Assembly (NCBI GenBank): GCA_010279815.1
Contig: QEOQ01000439.1
Span: 474,182-538,181, forward strand
Reading direction: 5' to 3'
Source: Brachionus plicatilis
Taxonomy: Eukaryota; Rotifera; Eurotatoria; Ploima; Brachionidae
DNA: 64,000 nucleotides
Positions 55,631 to 64,000 of this stretch are shown piece by piece. The position numbers were made by a program, and so were the translations under genes. The notes under the pieces are model-generated. The model worked only from the letters and a program-made list of their open reading frames with translations, was not told the DNA's origin and searched no databases. Every line of letters begins with the position of its first letter. The stretch's first letter is position 1.

Positions 55631-56110
55631 ATGACATTTGCAAACGGCGTTAGAATTCTAACTTCAAAAGATTGGAAAATCACATGTAAAGCCATCTTTG
55701 AAAGCCTAATGTCGGAATTTAACCCAGAACATTTTACATCACGGCTGCATATCGAAATAACAAGTATTAAAACAACTAATTTAAAATAGCGTGTATCAAA
55801 ATAACATAATACTAATGATTAGAGAGTTTGACTCAATCTACTAATTCTTTAACACTGAATAAGCCTGTCACAGGTATATTTAACAATCATTCATTAATCT
55901 ATCTATGAATTAATCTGTGCCTTACGCCACGAACAGATTAAGACAGAATCTATGCTCTTAAAGATTAAAACTAGTGTGGTAAGGCTAAAGCAAAAAAAGA
56001 AGAGGAAGCAGCGAATTAATTGAAATTTTATGATCCCAATAAAAAAATAGTAACTCTGAATAATCTAGCATTACTATCATTGACTCAGTTACTCATTGAT
56101 AATGTTTAAA
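55631..56110 (+). pseudogene. Unidentified coding relic
   Basis: A 52-codon frame from ATG (55631-55789) reads MTFANGVRILTSKDWKITCK, AIFESLMSEFNPEHFTSRLH. Downstream in broken frames comes KAKKEEEAAN, then LKFYDPNKKIVTLNNLALLS to about 56110; the YDPNKKIV phrase resembles YDPENKQIV in the relic at 39440. I cannot name the family. Confidence 0.3.
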
Positions 56111-56964
56111 AAAATTTGATTTGCTGATTTTATTGATTAAACTTTTAACTTTTTTATGTTATTTTGATCCTACAATATGAAGCAGAGCTTTAGATATGCG
56201 AGTAACGGGACGTTACTTAATAGCTGTGGATGTGGTCAGAGCAAACAGATTAAAATAATTTTTCTTTTTAATTGCATAATTAATTTTCAGAAAGAGGAAT
56301 ACAGGATTTGCATTGAAAATTTGCCCCTGTTTAATTTTTGATTAGGTCTATCATTTTTTTTTTAATTTTTATAAATAAAGATACATTGTTTAAACTTTAT
56401 TCGGAATATTTAAAATATTTTTCAAGTTTTGTTCCAAAGTTTACCAATTTGGAGAATTAAAAATTTAATTGACAAATCTAACATAACGTAATTGCTCGAT
56501 TTTAGTGACATGTCACTATTTATCGAACACTGGCTTTCATTTTGACCTTTTTCGACTAATGCTACATGTCACTATAGTCGAAAAAGGCCTAAAAATGACG
56601 ATTTTTACAAAATTTAGTGTCCAAGTTAGTGACATGTAACTTTAGTCAAAAAAGGCTTCAAAATGATTTTTTAAGTAATTTAGCTATTTTTTATTTGTTT
56701 TTGTTTGGATAACGAGAAAATGTTTAACAATTAAGAAATTTTTTATTTCATTTAGCGAATTTCACGCAAAATTAAAAAACCAGAAATTGACCTTTAAAAT
56801 TAAGCTATTGTCTAAAAATCCTAAAATATTTTTATGTTATTTACAGTTTGGACAATAAAATGAATAATTTTGTTTGAAACTCTTTGGAAAACAATTTCCA
56901 CAAATCCAGTTTTTGCATCTTTCACATGAAAAACAAGCATCTTTTTCGGAACTAAATTTAAAAA

Positions 56965-57165
56965 TGTGATGAGGACATCACTGTGCATGTACTCGGTTCG
57001 CTTTGCAGTTGCATGCACTCGTCTGAATCAGTAAACGATGTGCATGTTGAGCGCAGGCGAGACCGTGTACATACACTATAAATATTAAGCAACTCTTTTT
57101 TATTGACATGAAAAAATCTTAGTTATTGAAATAAAGTTTTATTTTAGTCTATTGGCTTTATTTCA
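56965..57165 (+). mobile_element. LTR of a Ty3/gypsy-like element, 201 bp
   Basis: It begins TGTGATGAGGACATCACTGT and ends ATTTCA, so TG...CA. A TATA-like CTATAAATATT is at about 57076 and AATAAAG at about 57130. Directly after it TCTGGCGACGAGGAAA looks like a primer-binding site, and a gag-like frame follows. Only one LTR is seen. Confidence 0.55.
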
Positions 57166-57181
57166 TCTGGCGACGAGGAAA

Positions 57182-57680
57182 ATGTCAGCGACATACGGTC
57201 AACTTGAGACCTTCAAGTACGCGGCGGGCGAAGCAGGCACGCTAGGACCGCGCTGGGAGGCGTGGCTGGAGGGCTTCAAGCTCTATCTGGAAGCCAACGA
57301 GATTAGCGACGGCAAAGGCAAAGTCCTCTTCAAGCTCCAGATGGGCGAGCAGGCGAGGAAAATTTTCCACACGCTCGCGAAGCCGGAGGGCAAGATGAAG
57401 CCGGATCCGACCTCAACCCCGACCGACACCAAGCAGGACATACCCGACATGGACACGCTGCCCGAGTGCTACGCGCTCATGTCCAATTATCTTCGGACGA
57501 AGAGGTCGAAATGGACGGAGCAGTGTGTGTTCCGTCGAGCGACAAAGCGCCAGGACGAGACGGTGGACCATGCGCCTTCGCGAACTGACCGCTCACTGCA
57601 AGTTCGGTGACGCCAAGGACGTAGGCCGTTAGATCCTGGGCCACCTAGTGCACACTACGGGAATCCGGCGCTTCGAGATC
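57182..57680 (+). pseudogene. Gag-like fragment of an LTR retrotransposon
   Basis: ATG at 57182 in the context GAGGAAAATGTCAGCG. The frame reads TFKYAAGEAGTLGPRWEAWL, EGFKLYLEANEISDGKGKVL, FKLQMGEQARKIFHTLA, then CVFRRATKRQDETVDHA; one shift on it gives RLRELTAHCKFGDAKDV, a stop and ILGHLVHTTGIRRFE. W..WL..F..YL and FRRA.....ETVD...RLR are the usual Ty3/gypsy Gag pattern. It breaks off near 57680 with no protease or RT. It is strikingly GC-rich against its surroundings, which suggests recent arrival. Confidence 0.7.
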
Positions 57681-57689
57681 CATATTTTT

Positions 57690-58840
57690 CGTCTATTGTC
57701 TTTATTATCATGCCAAGTTAAATTGTTTGCGTAAATTACTTTTAAACAGTAATTACATAAAAAAAGAATACAAAAGTTATTTATTCAAATTTGGAATAAA
57801 TAACCTTATTTTAAATTTTTTAAAAATTAAAAATACTATAATTTACTCTAAAACAATCATTAAAAAACTGAGAAGTATTTTTTATGTATAGTTGATAGCC
57901 CTTCTTAATTTGTGGCCAAATTTGAAATTAATCTCAAATTTTTGTTAGTAAAATATTCCAAAAAAAATCCTGCTTGAGATTGGATTTTTTCCCATCTTAT
58001 TAAAAAAGTTTAGAAAATTTTAATTCCAATTTTTTTTTATTAAATTGCTTAAATTTTATTAATTTATCAGTTTAAATAATAAGCTCTCTAGAGTGCTTGA
58101 GAATTTAATATTGATATATTGTTAATATTTTATAATGTTAGAATATTTCTTCAACTTTCTTGTTTGCTATTTCATTCTTTAGTTAAGCTTACCATACTAA
58201 TGACTTTTTTAAGAGATGTACTTCCAAAATTGTTCCGATATAAACCTTTGATTATTTAATTTTTTTGTTAACTTTCTTTTTTTAATAAACAAATTAAAAT
58301 AAGTTAGTTAAGTTAAAATGCGAATAAATTTGAGGTCACGCGAGAATAATTAAGCTATAAATTAATGGTTTATTGAATGTGGCCAATTATTTTATAAGAA
58401 AACTTTAAAGGGTACCATTTGGAGTAGACAAGTTTTTTTGCATTTTTCATGAATAGTATCTAGAATAAATTTAGTAAGCAATTGACTATTTTAGAGTTGG
58501 AAAGAAATTATTGAGTTTTTTCTAAGATCGTTTCTTCAAGTTTACTCAAAAACTACAATATCAATTTAATTTATATTACCCTTAATATTGTGCGCTTTTT
58601 GATAAAAAATTTTCAAAAAATTAATCAAATTAAATTCGCACTTTTTTTTAATTAATCAACTACTAGGCAATAGATTAATTTTAAATAATTCGACAATAAA
58701 ACACAGAAACTCCTCCCAACCTCGTATACCCATCTTTTAACATTGCCAAAAAATTTTCAATTCAAGTTAATAGGAAAACGAAATATTAATTTTATATTGT
58801 TGTAGTGAATAAATAAATTTTTTTCTAAAATAAAATATTG
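57690..58840. other. AT-rich DNA inside the composite element
   Basis: No gene identified. Near 58845-58905 the GC-richer CGCCGGATCGTTGGCGCTGC repeats the LTR-like end found at 30045 (inverted relative to it). Confidence 0.4.
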
Positions 58841-59429
58841 AAAGCCTAGACCGAACAGGTTTAGACCCGCCGGATCGTTGGCGCTGCGTTTTTATTAGAA
58901 CCGCTGTAAATAAAGTTTAATTTTAACTTATTTTATTTTTTAATTTTAACTAAATAAGGTTTAATATTAATATTTTTCTAAATCAGCAGATAAAAATCCA
59001 TATGAATAATAATTTTAAAATATATTTTTGGAAAAATAATTTTGGCATATATAATCCACCCTTTTAATATACAATATAATTTATAAGCCTTTTAACAATA
59101 TTTTTGAGGCCTTTTTTGTATATTACAAGAATGGGTTTTTATCCAAATAATTTAATTTATGCTGTTATATTTATATAAAAAAAAAACAAATCTATCAAAA
59201 CTGAACTTTTAACTCATGATTTACAATTTTTAAATGATATTTTAAGCCTTTTTCTGACTATAGTGACATGTCACTAACTTGGACACTAAATTTTGTAAAA
59301 ATCGTCATTTTTAGGCGTTTTTCGACTATAGTGACATGTAGCATTAGTCGAAAAAGGTCAAAATGAAAGCCAGTGTTCGATAAATAGAGTGACATGTCAC
59401 TAAAATCGAGCAATTACGTTAGCAGTATT

Positions 59430-60220
59430 TTTTAATATCAACGTATAAAGAAACTAAGCACAGATTTTTTTTACATTGCTATAGTTTCCAGATCATTGAA
59501 AAAGATGTCTAAGTTCTTAGGTATTTAGTATTTAATAATTAGTTTAATTCAATTTTTAATTATCTACAATTACATCAGATCTCAAGCTTTACTTTTACGA
59601 TTCATTCTTTTTTTTTGCAACACTTTATAATTCATTTTTATTTTTTGCTATTCTTTTACGATTCATTACTTATTTTTTTACATAATTCTAATTTTCTTTG
59701 AAATAAATATTCTTAAAATTATTACCACAATATCATTCAGTTTTTGTATGTCTAGAAGTATACTGTGAAATCAATACCTTGTGTGAATGAATTTTTTTTC
59801 AAATTAAAGAAAAATTAAGCTTTAATTTTAAGTAAAAGTTTGATGATCCTTAATATTTGAATAATAAGTAAAAACCAGATTTGTCCAAATTCAGCAAAAA
59901 AATCTGAAAAAGTCTGACACAACAAATGACTGACAATTTTTAATCAAAGACTTAAACATTTAAAGAATTTTATTTGAAATATTTTAGCAGTCACAAAATT
60001 TAGTGACTCAAAAAAGATCTTAAAACTGTTCTATTTGTTCGAATTTTAGAATAAATTGCTTAGACAATTATTAAAATATTTAAAAGAAAGATATTAACTA
60101 TTCTAAAATAAAGCGCTGATTTTAAACTAGGGTTTTTGGTAATTTAACGAAATTTTTCGAAAAATTACGAAAATCCTTATTATCAAATCAGCGCTGTATT
60201 TTGCAGACTTTTTTAAGGCA
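59430..60220. other. AT-rich DNA, nothing identified
   Basis: Short reiterations of TTTTACGATTCATT near 59590-59670 are the only structure seen. Confidence 0.4.
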
Positions 60221-60539
60221 TAGAATTATCGTTCACCAATAATATTTTTTTTATTCACCAAAAAAATAAAGAATATCACCAAAAAAATATAATCCAAGGC
60301 GAAACTCGATTACCAAAATTGAACACCTAATTCGTGTATTTTGCCGCAAATTTATTCTTAATTGACACTAAAAAATCACAATTACCTGTGCAAATCAAAC
60401 CACCAATTCAAAATAGGTTTCTAAACCAAATTAATTTATACTTCACCAATTCAATTTTTTATTCCCCAAAAATAGTATTTTTCATAATGTTATTTACCGC
60501 AAATCCTTTAAAAATCATTTGAAACTCAATCGATAGGAT

Positions 60540-61312
60540 GGCAACAGCATTAATTCAAAATAACACAGAATCGTCATTAAATGAAAACGTACTAGATTAT
60601 CAAGATACTTATGTGATGTAGATTCGGATATTGAATCTGAAACATTCCACAGAAAAAGGAAAAGAATCAAAGATCAAGTATACAACGTGTACAACAATTA
60701 TCAATTATTTGATGGCAATGTGAAATTTTAGTACAAAAATTACAGTACAAATAGTAAAAACTTTATAATTTTTTTTCTAATTGTGCAAAAATGGTTCTGT
60801 AAAAAGTACAATATTGTACAAATTTTGTACAAAAGCTCTGCAAAAACTCTGCAATTTATTGCATAGTTTAATCAAGGATTTTTTGATGGTGTGCATTTTA
60901 CAGAAAATTGCAGAGTTTTTGCAGAGCTTGGAATTCTTTTGTACAAAATTTGTACAATATTGTACTTTTTGCAGAACCATTTTTGCACAATTAGAAAAAA
61001 AATTATAAAGTTTTTACTATTTGTACTGTAATTTTTGTACTAAAATTTCACATTGCCTATTTGATGAAGCTTTGGAAGATCTCAATAAAATAGGCAATTG
61101 GAGAAAACAACGCAAGCATTATACCATATAATGATGGTTCATGTAGATGGTACATCAAGAATAACATTTGCAAGCACTTGATTGGCATATCAAAAATTCT
61201 AAATATTCCTGGATGTGAAATACCATTATCAGCGAAAAATATTACTATCGGCGAAAAAAGAAAACCTGGAAGACCTGCAAAGGCAAAACAAGCCTTGATA
61301 GTTCAGTAATTA
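60540..61312 (+). pseudogene. SWIM-finger MULE relic, split by a foldback
   Basis: An ATG at 60538 opens MATALIQNNTESSLNENVLD; after a shift CDVDSDIESETFHRKRKRIK and VYNVYNNYQLFD follow. After foldback 60714-61057 it resumes EALEDLNKIGNWRKQRKHY and, one shift on, DGSCRWYIKNNICKHLIGIS, KILNIPGCEIPLSAKNITIG, EKRKPGRPAKAKQALIVQ, stop at about 61310. CRW...CKH is the second half of a SWIM finger and KRKPGRPAK is an AT-hook-like end typical after it. No catalytic core. Confidence 0.65.
60714..61057. mobile_element. GGCA-ended foldback, TGCAAAA/CTCTGCA family, 344 bp
   Basis: GGCAATGTGAAATTTTAGTA and TACTAAAATTTCACATTGCC are perfect inverted ends; perfect duplication TATTTGAT at 60706-60713 and 61058-61065. 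Arms of about 130 bp are nearly perfect (GTGCAAAAATGGTTCTG, AGTACAATATTGTACAAATT). The core is GCTCTGCAAAAACTCTGCAA. It is the best preserved and probably youngest member. The frames across it are shadows. Confidence 0.9.
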
Positions 61313-61479
61313 TTTTTGGTTTGATCTGTATTATTATTGGTGAAAAAAAATATTTTTTTTGGTGAAATAAAATTGTTTTGGTGGAAAATATATTTATTTG
61401 GTTCATTTTTTATTATTTTTTTGGTGATTTATTTTGTTGAAGTATTTAATAATTATTTGGTGAAGTAGAAACTTAGTGC

Positions 61480-62320
61480 CCTTTTTTAGGATCAATATAT
61501 TTTATACGTAAAGATTAGTTGTGCAGATGATAAATTTTATTTTTTTTTGTTAATTGTATCGAGCCAAAGGCTTATGCTAAAACACCTGTTTTTTACTAAA
61601 ACACGGACCGCTTGGGTTTATCAGCACAATCATTTTTAACTTAATTTTTGGGTAACCAAAATTTACAATATTGGTTAACCAAACAGTCAATAACCAACAT
61701 CACTATTTTTTATCAGATACTTAATAAAACAAAATATTCCAAAATCTTTTCCAAAATTAGACAATAAATCATTTAATCTTTTTGTTTATACGTTTTGCAT
61801 AGTATTACTCAAATTTTTTTTACCACAACTTTTAATTTTTTTAAAATTTTACACTTTTTTTATTAATAATTTCAAACATGCACCCTGAAAAGATGGTTTT
61901 TTGCCACTCGGGTAATTCTCCGGAAGTGAATCTTCCAAATTATATTCAAATGAAAAAAAATCCAAAAATGTCTGTTTAGCGATTTTATAGCTAAAAAGAA
62001 TCTTAAAGATAAATTTTTCTTTTTCAATTTTAAGTATTTGTAATTAAAAATTAGAAATAGACAGTTTTTTTATTTAAAAAAAATTTAAAATTTTCCTCCT
62101 TATAGTTTATTCAATTCAAAATTATATAATTCAAAGCTATTTTGAAAACATTTATTTAGTATTTTTTCTATTATTTAATGATTAAACTAACTGATTGTCT
62201 AAAGAGTTAAACTATTTCTAGTTTTTAAACTCGAATTAAAACAATTAGAAAACAATGAGTTGTTGGGAAGCAATTAGCTGCTTTTAATTATAAAAACTCT
62301 TATATTTTAACTTTAATTCT
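61480..62320. other. AT-rich DNA, 3' side of DOMON-b561 copy B
   Basis: TTACTAAAACACGGACC at about 61592 repeats 28302. Otherwise no gene or repeat boundary. Confidence 0.4.
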
Positions 62321-62323
62321 TGC

Positions 62324-63977
62324 TTATTTATCTTCAATAATAACAAAAAGATTGATTAAACCGATCATAATAACGGATGCCACTGCATGGGTTATCAACA
62401 AAAGTAATTTAAACTTTTCATCAAACTTAAATTTAAAGAAATTTTAAAAATTTTTTGCTAGTATAATTATTGTCTTTTACCAGAGTGTGATAAGAACGAT
62501 TTCTTTCATCTTCTGTCTCGATCAAAGGTTCTTTTAAAAAATATTAAAAATTTTAAAATTTTTATTGTTAAAAATAATTACCATCTTTTTCTTTATTTTT
62601 TATTTTGTAGTTGGCAAACTCGAGAAGAAAAACAATTGTAGCCAACCATCCAATCCACGCAGAAAAAAGTGCCATTTTTTCATTATTTAAGAAAATTACT
62701 GATCCCACAACAATCGATGCCACTTTTTGGAAAAAAAATTTAAAAAACTAAAATTATTTTTAAAAATTTAATTACTTGCTAATAAAATTGTTAAAAATCC
62801 AAAAATTCGGTGTATCCAATTAAAACGGGTGCGGTTTTCTGAATTCTTTGAAGGTCTCAAAACTCCATAGATAGGCTTGAAAAAAAATTGGCAAAAAAAA
62901 ATTTTGGTTTTTATTTTTACTTGAATAATAGAAAAAGCAATGGTGATAAACCCAAGAGAAGAATGGGCAAAATTTAAACTTAGACTTGGTTGTATAAATT
63001 CGAAATCTTTAGCATAGAATATCGCCCCGAAGCCAATTAGTGTTAATATTGGAACTAGAGTCATAAAGGCTCGGTGCACAGCAAACCACAATTCGGTACC
63101 AAATAAGCTCCAATACCAATTCAAAAATTTGAAATATCCTTTTAAAATTTTAATCAAAATAAACAATTTTTTTTAAATTTTCAAATAAAATTACTTGCAA
63201 AAATGACACCAAAAGTGGCCAAAATCATCCAAATTGAAGTCATTAAAATAGCATGTACTTTGATGTATTTTAAACTTGAATTATTTTCTTCTTTTGTAAT
63301 AAAATTAAAATTTATCTCTTTCGAGCTAGCAAATTTATTTTTTTTATGATTTATAGGTTCGTCTTAAAAAAATAATTAATATTTTAAAATAAAAAAATTT
63401 TTTTTTTACTGTCTGGATCAAGATATCCCTTTACCATCAACAAATAATACATTTCGTTAAGATCGAAATAATCTCTTTCATTTTCAATGGATTTCAGTCT
63501 TTTGAAGGAGCAAGTTAAAAAATTGTCATCAATTGTTACACTTGATTGTGTAAGCCCTATTGATCGATTATCTGGATCCAGTACTTCTGAGTTTTTTTCT
63601 TTTCTAGGATTATAGTAGTGTTCGATTGATGATCTTCCACTTGTACTGTACTTGCACATTACCACACAGTCTTCTCCCATTTTTCGGTCGTAAGAAAACC
63701 CTATAGCCAAGTAAAAACTAGACTGCATTGGTCTTGCTTGCATTACAAAATGTGAATAAGTGCCATTATCTTGCCATTTGACAATGTAATCACAGTTTAA
63801 ATCCTGACAGTCACTTGGAATTTTCAGACAGCCATATTTCGTACCACAATCATCATTCTTTGAAAAAATGAATAATAAATTTAATTAAAGAAAAATGTAA
63901 TTTTTACTTACTTGAGAAGCTATAGAATTTTTTATAAGGAAAAATAGAAATATTATGGACGCAAAAGATTGATTCAT
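62324..63977 (-). CDS. DOMON plus cytochrome b561 membrane protein (ferric-chelate reductase 1-like), copy B
   Basis: Eight exons: 63977-63912, 63857-63410, 63362-63195, 63138-62921, 62875-62776, 62722-62582, 62530-62481, 62425-62324; 430 aa plus stop, all GT-AG joins in phase. Signal peptide (MNQSFASIIFLFFLIKNSIA), then Cys-rich start (NDDCGTKYGCLKIPSDC), DOMON (about 40-165: CDYIVKWQDNGTYSHFVMQA, SSFYLAIGFSYDRKMGEDCV, NFLTCSFKRL, YYLLMVKG), a hydrophilic linker, then b561 with His in KVHAILMTSIW (about 206), AVHRAFM (250), FAHSSLG (284), WIHRIFG (321), and a helix AWIGWLATIVFLLEFANY. Unlike copy A it adds an acidic stretch and one more membrane helix (LLLLITHAVASVIMIGLINL) at the C-terminus. 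Four core exon boundaries coincide with copy A (exons of 218 and 100 nt are identical in length), so the two are duplicates. Confidence 0.9.
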
Positions 63978-64000
63978 TGGAACGATGCTGAGGTTTTTTT

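Larger units (their letters stand above)
56484..59421. mobile_element. piggyBac-like composite element, 2.9 kb
   Basis: The left end ACGTAATTGCTCGATTTTAG followed by TGACATGTCACT is matched inversely at 59392-59421, and inverted similarity continues for about 200 bp on both sides (CGAACACTGGC, TTTTTCGACTAATGCTACAT, GACGATTTTTACAAAATTTA). On the minus strand 56842-56955 reads KDACFSCERCKNWICGNCFP and YCPNCK then a stop: the C-terminal cysteine-rich domain. The TTAA at the outer ends has decayed. An LTR-retrotransposon piece has entered at 56965. Confidence 0.6.
60225..61475. mobile_element. MULE-like relic, arms of TTCACCAAAAAAATA units
   Basis: The left side (60232-60475) repeats TTCACCAATAATATTTTTTT, ATCACCAAAAAAATATAA and CTTCACCAATTCAATT; the right side (61335-61470) repeats the inverse TATTGGTGAAAAAAAATATT, TTTGGTGAAATAAAATTG and TTATTTGGTGAAGTAG. 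Between the arms is a SWIM-type relic, interrupted by a foldback at 60714. Confidence 0.65.

Noticed and set aside
57152..57181. Earlier start for the gag-like frame
   Set aside because: The upstream extension begins at TTG inside the LTR and primer-binding region; ATG at 57182 is the natural start.
60777..61008. Two overlapping frames with Cys and Asn on opposite strands
   Set aside because: Both lie wholly inside the palindromic foldback 60714-61057, so each is the mirror of the other.

Overview
This is an AT-rich, repeat-dense invertebrate nuclear window. Genes have many exons and very short GT-AG introns (about 40-110 nt, except one intron swollen by insertions). It contains a nuclear cytochrome c oxidase subunit 4 gene, DOMON and DOMON-cytochrome b561 (ferric-chelate-reductase-1-like) genes, and CR1/jockey-like LINEs, piggyBac-like, MULE-like and hAT-like DNA elements. 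The style recalls monogonont rotifers, but that is an impression and not shown by the sequence.

Host genes. Six loci look like real genes and all lie on the minus strand: a single-exon 370-aa protein built on a short repeated IS-x-Y motif (459-1571); two small DOMON proteins (24140-25025, 5' end missing, and 27317-27854, 3' end unresolved); COX4 (43328-44023, 3 exons, 195 aa); and two paralogous DOMON plus cytochrome b561 membrane proteins (49748-52341, 8 exons, 406 aa; 62324-63977, 8 exons, 430 aa). For the last three, exon joins were checked codon by codon and give uninterrupted frames.

Broken genes. Between the host genes lie relics: a Tudor-like/BEN-domain gene (14226-16440), an unidentified spliced relic (19899-20632), a TPR fragment (30620-31012), two tandem RRM-like/coiled-coil copies (34940-35700 badly decayed, 35941-36621 broken by one stop), and further unidentified coding-like stretches (38298-39710, 41777-42045, 55631-56110).

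Mobile DNA. At least eleven LINE fragments are present on both strands. Cut-and-paste DNA elements dominate the rest. (a) Three hAT-like foldback elements share only a TAGTGTTGGG-type terminus and have exact 8-bp target duplications, but their interiors differ. (b) Foldbacks ending in GGCA...TGCC also have 8-bp duplications, several with a TGCAAAA/CTCTGCA core, and one is nested inside another. (c) Small MULE-like relics keep a SWIM zinc-finger coding piece between arms made of iterated short motifs. (d) piggyBac-like pieces include a 417-bp element with TTAA ends that keeps the C-terminal cysteine-rich domain. A GC-rich LTR-retrotransposon piece (56965-57680) and a GC-rich SINE-like insertion with a 17-bp target duplication (37681-38099) stand out by composition.

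Layout: 0-2.3 kb repeat-motif gene; 2.3-13.2 kb LINE tails, foldbacks and one MULE; 14.2-23 kb BEN relic, spliced relic and LINE; 24-28 kb DOMON genes; 28-34 kb MULE, TPR fragment, piggyBac pieces and the GC-rich foldback; 35-42 kb RRM-like relics, SINE, satellite and foldbacks; 43-45 kb COX4 and piggyBac mini-element; 46-49.4 kb LINEs with a foldback insertion; 49.7-52.3 kb first DOMON-b561 gene; 53-61.5 kb MULE, LINE and piggyBac/LTR relics; 62.3-64 kb second DOMON-b561 gene.
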